A stretch of 64,000 nucleotides of DNA from Brevundimonas goettingensis (GTDB lineage Bacteria > Pseudomonadota > Alphaproteobacteria > Caulobacterales > Caulobacteraceae), in NCBI RefSeq assembly GCF_017487405.1, contig NZ_CP062222.1, forward strand, positions 2,279,001 through 2,343,000. The letters run 5' to 3'. Under the pieces are notes generated by a model, which had not been told where the DNA came from, ran no database searches, and worked only from the letters and a program-made list of their open reading frames with translations. The translations under genes were made by a program, and so were the position numbers. Shown piece after piece: positions 35,545 through 44,006 of the stretch. Positions within the stretch are counted from its first letter, which is position 1; the number at the start of each line of letters is the position of its first letter.

Positions 35545-35568
35545 AAAGGGGGCCTCGCGGCCCCCTTT
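35545..35568. terminator. Bidirectional terminator
   Basis: AAAGGGGGCC, loop TCGC, GGCCCCCTTT form a 10-base-pair stem with A/T ends on both sides. It lies between the convergent ligase gene ending at 35539 and the thiolase gene ending at 35606. Confidence 0.85.
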
Positions 35569-35605
35569 CCCATTCCGGATTGTCTCGGCCGGATTGTCGC
35601 GGGGT

Positions 35606-36787
35606 TCAGACCCGCTCGACGATCAGGGCCATGCCCTGCCCGCCGCCGATGCACATGGTCGCCAGACCATAGCGGCCCTGCCCGCGCTCAAGCTCGTGCA
35701 CCAGCTTGGTGGCGATGATGGCCCCGGTCGCCCCCACCGGATGGCCCAGCGAGATGCCGCTGCCGTTGGGATTCACCTTCGCCGGGTCGAAGCCGAGCTG
35801 GTCCGAGACCGCGCAGGCCTGGGCGGCGAAGGCCTCGTTGGATTCGATCACGTCCATGTCAGCGACGGACAGGCCGGCCCTGGCCAGCGCCGCGCGGGTC
35901 GCCGGGACCGGACCCATGCCCATGATGTCGGGATCGACGCCCGCATGGCCATAGGCGACGATCCGGGCCATGGGTTTCAGCCCCTGACGCGCCACGGCGC
36001 TCTCGCCCGCCAGCACCAGGGCGGCGGCGGCGTCGTTGATGCCCGAGGCGTTGCCCGCCGTGACCGTGCCGCCGTCGCGGAAGATGGTGCGCAGCTTCGC
36101 CAGATCCTGGACCGTGGCGTCGGCGCGGACGTGCTCATCGACCTCGAACATCTTAGTCGCGCGGCCGGCCTTGACCTCGACCGGCAGGATCTGGGAGGCG
36201 AACCGGCGTTCGGCGATGGCTTGGGCGGCGCGGCGGTGGCTTTCGACCGCATAGGCGTCCTGACGGGCGCGATCGACGCCGTGGCGCTCTGCGACGTTCT
36301 CGGCCGTCACCCCCATCAGTCCGCCGCCGAAGGGATCGGTCAGGGCGCCGTTCAGCCCGTCGACCAGAAGGGCGTCGCCCATCTTCTGGCCCCAGCGCGC
36401 GGCGGGGGCGAAATAGGGCGCACGGCTCATGACCTCGCTGCCGCCCGCGACCGTCACCTCGGCGTCGCCGAGCATGATCATCTGGGCGGCCGAGACCACG
36501 GCCTGCAGGCCGGAGCCGCACAGACGGTTGACGGTCATGGCGGGCACGTCCTGCGACAGCCCGGCCTCGATCGTCGCGACCCGCGCCAGATAGGCGTCGC
36601 GCGGGGCGGTAGGGATCACCTGACCGAAAACCACATGGCCGACGCTCGACAGATCGACCCCGCCCGTCTCCAGCGCCGAGCGGGTGACCAGGGCGCCGAG
36701 CTCGCCGGGCGTCTTGTCCTTCAGCGAGCCGCCGAAGCCGCCGATGGCGGTGCGTCGCGCCGCGACGATGAAGACCGGTTCGGTCAT
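35606..36787 (-). CDS. Thiolase, acetyl-CoA C-acyltransferase
   Basis: The 393-residue protein has the thiolase active-site Cys90 in VNRLCGSGLQAV, the His of GHPVGATGA, and the second Cys in MCIGGGQGM near the C-terminus. It would carry out thiolytic cleavage of a 3-oxoacyl-CoA, the last step of a beta-oxidation cycle. The start overlaps the stop of the short-chain dehydrogenase gene (ATGA), and the two enzymes would act in sequence. It is the last gene of a four-gene minus-strand operon from 39668. Confidence 0.94.
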   Translation of the reverse strand: MTEPVFIVAARRTAIGGFGGSLKDKTPGELGALVTRSALETGGVDLSSVGHVVFGQVIPTAPRDAYLARVATIEAGLSQDVPAMTVNRLCGSGLQAVVSAAQMIMLGDAEVTVAGGSEVMSRAPYFAPAARWGQKMGDALLVDGLNGALTDPFGGGLMGVTAENVAERHGVDRARQDAYAVESHRRAAQAIAERRFASQILPVEVKAGRATKMFEVDEHVRADATVQDLAKLRTIFRDGGTVTAGNASGINDAAAALVLAGESAVARQGLKPMARIVAYGHAGVDPDIMGMGPVPATRAALARAGLSVADMDVIESNEAFAAQACAVSDQLGFDPAKVNPNGSGISLGHPVGATGAIIATKLVHELERGQGRYGLATMCIGGGQGMALIVERV

Positions 36788-37692
36788 GCGTCCACTCCTT
36801 CGAATTGGGCGTCTTCGAATTGGGCGACGCGGACGCTCATCTCATACTGATGCTGCTGCTCGCCGCGCGCGGGGATGGTCTCGCCGTCACGCTCCGCGAC
36901 CTCATCGAGGCGGGCCAGAAGGGCGTCGGCCACATCCTCGCCGTCGCCGAGGAAGACGCCGCGCGTCATGGTGACATGAGCCTGTTCGAAACTGCCGGCG
37001 CCGGCCAGGAGCACGGCGCGGCTGGGGGCCTCATCGCTGGCCAGGACCACGATCGCCGGGCTGACCAGAGACGAGTCCAGACCCGCCAGAACCTCGGGCG
37101 AATAAAGGCCGTTGGTCATGCCTGTGGCGGCGCTGGGCGCCAGGCAGTTGACCCGGATGTCATAGCGTTCGCCCTCAAGCGCGAGGGTCTGCATCAAGCC
37201 GACAAGGCCCATCTTGGCCGCCGAATAGTTGGCCTGGCCGAAGCTGCCGTAGAGGCCCGAGGACGAGGTGGTGAAGACGATCCGGCCGTAGTTTTGCGCG
37301 CGCATGATCTCCCACACCGCCTTGGTGCAGTTGACCGAACCCATCAGGTGGACGTCCAGCACCAGCCGGAAGTCGTCGAGGTCCATCTTGGCGAAGCTCT
37401 TGTCGCGCAGGATGCCGGCGTTGTTGATCAGGATGTCGATCCGGTCCCAGCGGGCCATGGCGGCCGCGACCATGGCCTCGACCCCGGCGATGTCGGTGAC
37501 GCTGACGCCGCAGGCCATGGCCTGACCGCCCTCGGCCTCGATCCGGGCAGCGACAGCCCCGGCGGCCTCGGCGTTGAGGTCGGCGACGACGACGCGGGCG
37601 CCGCGCTTGCCCAGGGCCAGGGCATGGGCCGCGCCCAGACCCCCGCCCGCCCCGGTGACGATCGCCACCCGGTTCGAGAGATCGATTTCCAT
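36784..37692 (-). CDS. Short-chain dehydrogenase, 3-hydroxyacyl-CoA dehydrogenase type
   Basis: The 302-residue protein has the SDR cofactor motif TGAGGGLG at 13-20, NNAG at 90-93, and the catalytic Ser143-Tyr156-Lys160 set in TSSSGLYGSFGQANYSAAK. The form resembles the dehydrogenase unit of peroxisomal multifunctional enzyme type 2, including a C-terminal extension beyond residue 240 (GVFLGDGEDVADAL). The tail contains a short repeat, AQFEDAQFEG. It most likely oxidises a 3-hydroxyacyl-CoA, making substrate for the overlapping thiolase gene. Confidence 0.9.
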   Translation of the reverse strand: MEIDLSNRVAIVTGAGGGLGAAHALALGKRGARVVVADLNAEAAGAVAARIEAEGGQAMACGVSVTDIAGVEAMVAAAMARWDRIDILINNAGILRDKSFAKMDLDDFRLVLDVHLMGSVNCTKAVWEIMRAQNYGRIVFTTSSSGLYGSFGQANYSAAKMGLVGLMQTLALEGERYDIRVNCLAPSAATGMTNGLYSPEVLAGLDSSLVSPAIVVLASDEAPSRAVLLAGAGSFEQAHVTMTRGVFLGDGEDVADALLARLDEVAERDGETIPARGEQQHQYEMSVRVAQFEDAQFEGVDA

Positions 37693-37743
37693 CGTCAGTT
37701 CCCTTTGATCGAAGCGCGCCCGTGAGGAGTCGGGCGCGGAGAG

Positions 37744-39024
37744 TCAGGCGGCCGGTTCGTCCACCCAGTCCTTGCGCAGCGGCTTGACCGCCAGCAGGGC
37801 CAGGGCGGAGGCCACGAAATAGAGGCAGACGAGGGCGATGGCGGACCAGCGCAGGGCCTCGTCGCCGAAGTGGGGCTTCATCGCGTCACTGAGCCCGCCC
37901 AGCAGCCAGGAGCCGGCGCCGATGCCGATCAGATTGTTGATCAGCAGGAAGCAGGCCGCCGCCGTCGCCCGCATCTGGGCCGGGACCAGATGCTGGGTCG
38001 CGGTCATCACCGGGCCGACGAACAGGACGTTGAGCGCATTGGGGATCAGCAAGGCCGCCCAGGCGATCATCGGCGACGGCGACAGGAAGCCGGCGATGAA
38101 CAGGGGGGCGGTGATCAGCCAGGCGATGGAGGAAACCCTGGCGTAGGCGCCCTTGTCGCCCTTGCCCAGCCGGTCGGCCAGAACGCCGCCGAGCAGGACG
38201 CCCGCGACACCGCCGATCAGCAGCAGGGAGCCGAGGAACCATGAGACGACGGTGAGGTCGAACTGGAAGGTCTGGATCAGCAGCGACGGAGTCCAGAAGG
38301 CGAGTCCGTAGCCGGCGGTGCTGCTCATCGCCGAGGCGAAGGCCAGGAGCCAGAAGCTGGGCTTCTTCGACAAGACGGCGAAGACCTGACCGACCGGCAC
38401 GCGAGCGGCGACGGGAGCCTTGGGCGGCTCCTTGACGATCAGCCGGAAGATCGGGGCGATCAGGGCCCCGGCGACGCCGACCACGACGAAGGCCGCGCGC
38501 CAGTCGACGGCCTTGGCGATGGCCGCGCCGAACAGGACGCCGCAGGCCAGACCGACCGGGATGCCCATGGAATAGACGGCGATGGCCCGGGCGCGGCGCT
38601 CGGGGGGGAAATACTGGGAGATCAGGGCATAGCTGGGGGCCACGCCGCCCGCCTCGCCCACCCCGACGCCGAGGCGGAACAGGAACAGCTGGGCAAAGCC
38701 GCCGGCCATGCCGCACAGGGCGGTGAAGCCCGACCAGACGATCATCGACAGGGTGATGACCCAGGTCCGGCTGGTCTTGTCGGCGACGACGGCGAGCGGG
38801 ATGGCCAGGGTCGAATAGAGGGCGGCGAAGGCGATGCCGCCCAGCATGCCCAGCTGGGTGTTGGTCAAGTGCAGCTCGGCCTTGATGGCCGGGGCCAGGA
38901 TGCCGAGGATCTGCCGGTCCAGCCAATTGAAGGTATAGACCAGCAGCAGCATGCCGAGGACGAGGCGGGCGTAGCCGCGGCTGTGGGTTGGAACGGTCGG
39001 GGTGGGCGCGGGCGTATCGGTCAT
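37744..39024 (-). CDS. MFS transporter, spinster-like family
   Basis: The 426-residue protein has 12 hydrophobic segments. Spinster-type patterns include FNWLDRQILGILAPAIK in segment 1, RLGVGVGEAGGVAPSYALI in segment 4 and YFPPERRARAIAVYS after it. This family includes sugar-phosphate, lipid and aromatic-acid carriers. Its start overlaps the stop of the GST gene (ATGA). In this operon it likely moves the substrate or a breakdown product across the inner membrane. Confidence 0.9.
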   Translation of the reverse strand: MTDTPAPTPTVPTHSRGYARLVLGMLLLVYTFNWLDRQILGILAPAIKAELHLTNTQLGMLGGIAFAALYSTLAIPLAVVADKTSRTWVITLSMIVWSGFTALCGMAGGFAQLFLFRLGVGVGEAGGVAPSYALISQYFPPERRARAIAVYSMGIPVGLACGVLFGAAIAKAVDWRAAFVVVGVAGALIAPIFRLIVKEPPKAPVAARVPVGQVFAVLSKKPSFWLLAFASAMSSTAGYGLAFWTPSLLIQTFQFDLTVVSWFLGSLLLIGGVAGVLLGGVLADRLGKGDKGAYARVSSIAWLITAPLFIAGFLSPSPMIAWAALLIPNALNVLFVGPVMTATQHLVPAQMRATAAACFLLINNLIGIGAGSWLLGGLSDAMKPHFGDEALRWSAIALVCLYFVASALALLAVKPLRKDWVDEPAA

Positions 39025-39668
39025 GCGATCTCCTCACGGGCGGAAGCGGCTGCGGCTTGCGCGACTTGCGCGGCCTTGAAGCCGGGACGGGCCGAGAGCC
39101 GGTCCCAGTAGGCCTGGATTTCGGGGCTGAACTTGTGTTCGAGGTTCAGGGTGCGGGCGAACAGCAGGGCGTAGCCGACGCAGACGTCGGCCATGGTGAA
39201 CCGCCCGGCGCACAGCCAGTCGCGGCCATCAGAGAGCGCGCGGGTCAGATGCCGCAGGCGCGACAGGAACCACTGGGCATAGTCGGCCGCGGCCTGGTCC
39301 AGACGGCGTTCCTCCGGCTCCAGCCGGGTGTAGCGAAGCACGATGGTCTGGGGGAAGGTCAGGGTCGCCTCGGCGCGGTGCAGCCAGTCGAGCCAGGGAC
39401 CGTAGTCCGCCTCGTCCACGCCCACGGCCAAGGGGCTGGGTCCGTAGCGGGTCGCCAGATACTGGGGGATGGCGGCCGATTCCGTCATCCGCACCTCGCC
39501 GTCGATCAGCAGCGGAATGGTGCCGAGCGGGTTCAGCTGCAGATATTCCGAGGCCAGGATGCGCGGCGGAAACGGCAGATCGTGCAGCCGGTATTCCAGC
39601 CCCAGCTCCTCCAACGCCCACAGGGCGCGGAACGAGCGCGCGTCCACGCAATGATAGAGTTCGATCAC
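39021..39668 (-). CDS. Glutathione S-transferase family protein
   Basis: The 215-residue protein begins with the thioredoxin-like GST domain (VIELYHCVDARSFRALWALE, then LNPLGTIPLLIDGEVRMTES with the cis-Pro and the glutathione-binding Glu-Ser). An all-helical C-terminal domain follows (GRFTMADVCVGYALL). I chose the GTG at 39666-39668, preceded by GGGAGG six bases away; a further upstream ATG at 39746 would add a non-homologous tail. It is the first gene of the GST-MFS-SDR-thiolase operon and may detoxify or isomerise an intermediate. Confidence 0.88.
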   Translation of the reverse strand: MIELYHCVDARSFRALWALEELGLEYRLHDLPFPPRILASEYLQLNPLGTIPLLIDGEVRMTESAAIPQYLATRYGPSPLAVGVDEADYGPWLDWLHRAEATLTFPQTIVLRYTRLEPEERRLDQAAADYAQWFLSRLRHLTRALSDGRDWLCAGRFTMADVCVGYALLFARTLNLEHKFSPEIQAYWDRLSARPGFKAAQVAQAAAASAREEIA

Positions 39669-39751
39669 TCCGCACCTCCCGATTTCACGGTCGCATTCTG
39701 ACGGCGACCCTGCGCCTGTCATCGGCTGAAAGCGGTCCGCTGTCAAAATTT

Positions 39752-39769
39752 TTGTACGACAATTGTCGT
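39752..39769. promoter_or_regulatory. Putative GntR/FCD operator, site 2, with overlapping palindrome
   Basis: TTGTACGACAA (39752-39762) matches the operator-like 11-mer. It overlaps a perfect 14-base palindrome ACGACAATTGTCGT at 39756-39769. The site lies in the 239-base gap between the divergent GST gene (start 39668) and serine hydrolase gene (start 39908), 84 bases from the GST start. Control of both operons by the same regulator is inferred. Confidence 0.68.
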
Positions 39770-39907
39770 GCTGTGGTGGTACAGAAAATAGTGGCCTTGA
39801 GCTTGGCCGCGGCGTCCTGTTGAAGTCGAAACGAGGCCTTCCAAACCTCCGCCCAGCGCCTTGACGGCGAACGAGAGCGGAGGCCGGCAGGCGAGGAAGG
39901 AAAAGCG

Positions 39908-41146
39908 ATGCAGATCAAATCCCCGGAAAAACACGGCCTCGACGCCGCCCGCCTGAGCCGCATCGACGGCTTCCTGAAGGAGCGCTACCTCGACACGGGC
40001 CGCCTGCCCCACGCCCAGATCCTGATCAGCCGCGACAATGAGATCGTGCATTTCTCCAGCCAGGGCGCCGCGCGCGAGGGCTCGGACAAGGGGATCGACG
40101 AGGGCTCGATCTTCCGCATCGCCAGCATGACCAAGCCGATCACCTCGATCGCCTTCATGATGCTGGTCGAGGAGGGCAAGGTCGCGGTCGACACCCCGGT
40201 CGCCGACATCCTGCCGGAGTTCAGGAACGTCGGCGTCTATAACGGCGGCGGCGCCGGCCTGCCCTTCATGACCAGGGCCCCGGCCGAGCCGATGCGCATG
40301 CTGGACCTGCTGCGCCATACCTCGGGCCTGACCTACGGCTTCCAGTACCGTTCCAACATCGACGCGGCCTACCGCACCCAGAAGTCCAACGCGGGCCCGG
40401 TCGAGAATTGGTATGGCGAAGCGGATCTTGATCAGTTCATCGACGAACTTGGTCAGCTGCCGCTGGAGTTCTCGCCGGGTCAGGCGTGGAACTATTCGGT
40501 CTCGACCGACGTCCTCGGTGCCGTGGTCCAGCGGGTGTCCGGCATGCGTCTGGACCGGTTCTTCGCCGAGAAGATCTTCGCCCCGCTGAAAATGAACGAC
40601 ACCGCCTTCATGGTCCCGGCCGACAAGGCCGACCGGCTGACCGACTGCTATATGTTCGCCGGCCCGGCCGGGCGCGTCATGTACGATCGCGGCGAAAACA
40701 GCATGTATCTGCAGTCGCCGAAGCTGCTCTCGGGCGGCGGCGGCCTGGTCTCGACGGCGCTCGACTATCACCGCTTCTGCATGATGCTGGGCAATGGCGG
40801 AGAGCTGGACGGCGCGCGCATCGTCGGGCGCAAGACCATCGCGCTGATGACCATGAACCATCTGCCGAACCGGTCGGACCTCTCGACCATGTCCCAGTCC
40901 CTGTTCAGCGAGACCCAGAACGGCGGCGTCGGCTTCGGCCTGGGCTTCGCGGTGACCCAGGACGTGGCCCGCGCCATGATCCCCGGCTCGCCCGGCGAGT
41001 TCTACTGGGGTGGGATGTTCACCACCGCCTTCTTCGTCGATCCGGTCGAGAAGCTGCACATGGTCTTCATGACCCAGCTCAGCCCCTCGATGCTCTATCC
41101 GATCCGGCGCGAGCTGAAGACCCTGATCTATTCCGCCCTGACCTGA
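39908..41146 (+). CDS. Beta-lactamase-fold serine hydrolase, EstB-like
   Basis: The 412-residue protein has SxxK as SMTK at 73-76 in FRIASMTKPIT, the family Tyr at WNYSVSTDVLG (Tyr196), and WGGMFTTAFFVDP in place of the KTG/HxG element near the C-terminus. No signal peptide is visible, so it is probably cytoplasmic. EstB-like members are esterases rather than beta-lactamases. The start follows GAGGAAGGAAAA. It faces the GST operon across a shared promoter region and ends at a strong terminator. A paralogue with the same motif spacing is at 59869. Confidence 0.9.
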   Translation: MQIKSPEKHGLDAARLSRIDGFLKERYLDTGRLPHAQILISRDNEIVHFSSQGAAREGSDKGIDEGSIFRIASMTKPITSIAFMMLVEEGKVAVDTPVADILPEFRNVGVYNGGGAGLPFMTRAPAEPMRMLDLLRHTSGLTYGFQYRSNIDAAYRTQKSNAGPVENWYGEADLDQFIDELGQLPLEFSPGQAWNYSVSTDVLGAVVQRVSGMRLDRFFAEKIFAPLKMNDTAFMVPADKADRLTDCYMFAGPAGRVMYDRGENSMYLQSPKLLSGGGGLVSTALDYHRFCMMLGNGGELDGARIVGRKTIALMTMNHLPNRSDLSTMSQSLFSETQNGGVGFGLGFAVTQDVARAMIPGSPGEFYWGGMFTTAFFVDPVEKLHMVFMTQLSPSMLYPIRRELKTLIYSALT

Positions 41147-41185
41147 CTACAGTTCCAGCCTGAGGGCCTCTCCCGGAGGCCCTTC

Positions 41186-41226
41186 ACCGGGACCGGAACC
41201 GCAAGGCTCCGGTCCCGGTCTTTTTT
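41186..41226 (+). terminator. Intrinsic terminator after serine hydrolase gene
   Basis: ACCGGGACCGGA pairs with TCCGGTCCCGGT and is followed by C and six T residues. A smaller stem (GGGCCTC/GAGGCCC, 41164-41182) lies just before it. Together they end the gene that stops at 41146. Confidence 0.93.
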
Positions 41227-41259
41227 GCCCGACGCGGCGTCGGCCCTGCCCCAAACGAA

Positions 41260-41292
41260 ATCGCCGCCCCCGTGCGAGACGGAGGCGGCGAT
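41260..41292 (-). terminator. Possible terminator for the TonB receptor gene
   Basis: ATCGCCGCC pairs with GGCGGCGAT across a 15-base loop, and on the minus strand the stem runs into TTTCGTTT. The large loop and broken T-run make it weaker than the neighbouring plus-strand terminator. Confidence 0.5.
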
Positions 41293-41320
41293 GCTTCCGG
41301 GGAGGAAGGTCCTTTCGGAC

Positions 41321-43675
41321 TTACCAGCGGTAGGTGGCGGTGACGCCCCAGGTCCGCGGACGCGTGTAACGATTGGCCAGCGGTATATCGACCTGCTGCA
41401 GCTTGAGCACCGGGATGATCTGGTTCGTGACGTTCTTGACGAACAGCGCGACCTCGATCTGACGGAAATCCAGACCCGTGCGGAAATCGACGTTGCTGAC
41501 GGTTTCCAGCGGGATGAAGGGGGTCGCAGTCGTGACCGTGTCCTGACCGCCGCCTTCCTGGCCGTTCCAGGCGACGTTGACGAAGCCGCTCATGTTCGTC
41601 CCCACCGGATGGCGGAAGTTGACGTTGGCCGAATAGGTCCACTCGGGCGTCTGGGCCACGATGCTGCCCAGGATAGGAGCGCCGGCGACAGCCGCCACCT
41701 CGTCCCATTTCGCATCCTGATGGGCGCCGTTCAGACCCAGGGTCAGGCGGCCGTTAGCCACCTGCCAGACCGAGTCGAGCGAAGCCTCGACGCCCTTAAC
41801 TTCCATCGTGCCGCCGTTGATGTTGAAGTTGGTGGCGGCCTGGAGGCAGGCGTTGGTGACGGTGCAGCCGTCGGTGACCAGGGCGATCGCATCCTTGGTC
41901 CGCGACTGATAGGCCGACAGACGGAAGAACACGTTGCGCGTCAGATTGGTCTTCAGACCCGCCTCATAGCTGGTGGTCTGTTCGTTGCCGTAGGTCGGCT
42001 GCAGCGGGTTCGGCGCCGCCGCGACGGTGGAGCCGTTGTTGACGCCGCCGGCGCGATAGCCGGTGCCCATGCGGGCGTAGATCAGCGAGGTCCGGCTCAG
42101 CTTGTAGCTGGCTGAGGCGGCGTAGGAGACGTTGTCCTCGTCGAACTCATAGGTCGAGGGCGTGCCCACCGGGGTGGTGGTGTAGAGGCGGAAATCACTT
42201 TGCGACGCCTCCTTGTTGTCGCGCGAATAGCGCAGCTCGCCCGACAGGGAGAGCTGGCCGATGTCGTACTTCATCGAGCCATAGACGGCGGCCGAGCTGT
42301 AGCTCGACGGCACGACGCGACGGGTGCCGAAGGCCAGGGGGAAGGTCACCGGGCAGTTGGCGGCCGTCGGGATCAGCTTGTAGCAGAGCGGCGTAGCCGG
42401 AGTGCCGCCGCAGATGCTGGACGTCGCCGTCAGGGCGCAGGGGCTGGTGCGGATGTCGCGATTATAGTCGTCGTCCTGCCACAGGCCTTCGATCCCGCCC
42501 AGCCACTGCAGCTTGCCGTCGAGCGCATCGCCGGTCAGGTGGACGTCCTGATAGAAGGTCTTGTCCTTGACGTCGGTGCGGGTGCCGCCCAGCGGATACA
42601 GGCCGATCCAGCCCTGCTGCTGGAACGAGGCTTCGGTCGCCAGGTCGATCGCCGCGGCGAAATTCTGGACCGAGTGATACTGCATCGCCATCGTGGTCGA
42701 GGTCAGCTGGGCCCAGCCGAGATCGTATTTGGCCGTCAGCATGGCGCGTTGAACGGTCTGGTGCAGATCGTTCGGCACGTCCGACGGCACGTCATAGCGC
42801 GGACCGGTGTAGCCCTGCGGCAGGGTGGCGATCCGGCCGGCCGGCACGACCCACTGATTGACGAAGGTCGGCAGGTTCATGTCCTGCGCATCGACCATCA
42901 GGTTCACATCCAGCGGACCCGAGCTGTAGCGGATCTGGCCACGGACGATGTAACCGTCGGTGTGGTCGTAATATTTGTCCTGGTTCGGATTGTAGTAGAT
43001 GCCGCCGCCCTGGCCGGTCACCTGGGCCCCGAAGCGGACCGCGACCTTGTCGCTGATCTGGCGGTTGACGATGGCGGTCGACTGAACCTGGCCGAGGTCG
43101 TCGGTATAGGTCACCGAGGCGCGGCCGCCGTTGCGGAAGACCGGCTGGTTCAGGACGATGTTGATGCTGCCGAATTCGGAGTTACGGCCGTAGAGGGCGC
43201 CCTGCGGACCTTCGAGGGCCTCGACACGGGCCAGGTCGAAGAAGTCGACGCGCTTGAAGTTGCGGCCGCCGAGGGTCGAGGACCCGACATAGGCGCCGTT
43301 GACGAACAGGCCGACGGCCGAGTCGGCGCTGGTCGCGCGCTGGGTGCCCGAACCCCGCACCGAAACCTCGGCCAGGTTTTCGGACTGGACGCCGTTGAAG
43401 CGAACGCCTGGGACGAGCTGGAGCAGGTCGCCCACGCCCTCGATCGGACTCTTCTGCTCCAGGGCTTCGGCGCCCTGGGCGGTGATCGTCGAGGGCACGT
43501 CGCGAACGGCCTCTTCACGACGACGCGCGGTGACGACGACGTCGCCGACGCTGGTGGACTGACCCTGTTGAGCCTGGGTCTGTGCGGGAGCCGGGTCCGC
43601 CGTGTGGGCGAACACCACCCCGGGGACCATCGCCGCGATCAGAGCCGCGGACGAGCACGCGAGCAAACGAACCAT
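41321..43675 (-). CDS. TonB-dependent outer membrane receptor
   Basis: The 784-residue protein has a signal peptide ending near VVFAHT, a plug beginning SVGDVVVTARRREEAVRDVP, plug blocks LEGPQGALYGRNSEFG and VNGAYVGSSTLGGRNF, and a beta-barrel ending ATYRW with the expected terminal Trp. The start ATG has a GAGGTAACAAGG context. It is divergent from the MHS transporter at 44007, with two operator-like sites in the shared gap, so outer- and inner-membrane uptake of one compound may be co-regulated. Confidence 0.95.
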   Translation of the reverse strand: MVRLLACSSAALIAAMVPGVVFAHTADPAPAQTQAQQGQSTSVGDVVVTARRREEAVRDVPSTITAQGAEALEQKSPIEGVGDLLQLVPGVRFNGVQSENLAEVSVRGSGTQRATSADSAVGLFVNGAYVGSSTLGGRNFKRVDFFDLARVEALEGPQGALYGRNSEFGSINIVLNQPVFRNGGRASVTYTDDLGQVQSTAIVNRQISDKVAVRFGAQVTGQGGGIYYNPNQDKYYDHTDGYIVRGQIRYSSGPLDVNLMVDAQDMNLPTFVNQWVVPAGRIATLPQGYTGPRYDVPSDVPNDLHQTVQRAMLTAKYDLGWAQLTSTTMAMQYHSVQNFAAAIDLATEASFQQQGWIGLYPLGGTRTDVKDKTFYQDVHLTGDALDGKLQWLGGIEGLWQDDDYNRDIRTSPCALTATSSICGGTPATPLCYKLIPTAANCPVTFPLAFGTRRVVPSSYSSAAVYGSMKYDIGQLSLSGELRYSRDNKEASQSDFRLYTTTPVGTPSTYEFDEDNVSYAASASYKLSRTSLIYARMGTGYRAGGVNNGSTVAAAPNPLQPTYGNEQTTSYEAGLKTNLTRNVFFRLSAYQSRTKDAIALVTDGCTVTNACLQAATNFNINGGTMEVKGVEASLDSVWQVANGRLTLGLNGAHQDAKWDEVAAVAGAPILGSIVAQTPEWTYSANVNFRHPVGTNMSGFVNVAWNGQEGGGQDTVTTATPFIPLETVSNVDFRTGLDFRQIEVALFVKNVTNQIIPVLKLQQVDIPLANRYTRPRTWGVTATYRW

Positions 43676-43763
43676 GCCTTGTTACCTCTCCCATGATTTA
43701 TCGATGCCGGCTTTTTGACGCCGGTTGAGGCGGACCATCCCCCCACCTCCACCCACTGTCAAG

Positions 43764-43776
43764 ATTGTACGACAAT
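43764..43776. promoter_or_regulatory. Putative GntR/FCD operator, site 3
   Basis: ATTGTACGACAAT, an inverted repeat with five-base arms and three-base centre, has the same layout as the site at 31951 and lies in front of the TonB receptor gene. Confidence 0.68.
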
Positions 43777-43909
43777 CCCTCTTTTGTTGCGTTACGACAT
43801 TTTCAGGCGCCAGCTTTAAGTTAAGCTATCGAGAAATGACGTTCTGAAACGGCAAATCTGACATCGCAAATAGATTTCCTATCAGCTACGCCGGACAATA
43901 ATCTTTGTT

Positions 43910-43921
43910 TTGTTGTACAAT
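43910..43921. promoter_or_regulatory. Putative GntR/FCD operator, site 4
   Basis: TTGTTGTACAAT is the reverse complement of the core in site 1 and lies beside a TTGACA hexamer (43925-43930) in front of the MHS transporter gene. A bound regulator there would block the -35 region. Confidence 0.68.
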
Positions 43922-44006
43922 TGGTTGACACCCGCGTGCGACCCGGCCGAAGGTCCGGGGACGGAAGGCGTCTTCAGAACGCCCCGGAGGAAGCCCGGAG
44001 GAAGAG

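Larger units (their letters stand above)
43676..44006. promoter_or_regulatory. 331-base divergent promoter region with two operator-like sites
   Basis: This AT-richer gap separates the receptor and MHS transporter genes. It carries ATTGTACGACAAT at 43764-43776, 89 bases upstream of the receptor start, and TTGTTGTACAAT at 43910-43921 in the opposite orientation, 86 bases upstream of the transporter start. TTGACA occurs at 43925-43930 right beside the second site, a candidate -35 element. One site per promoter at matching distance suggests separate control of the two genes by one regulator. No coding frame is evident. Confidence 0.6.
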
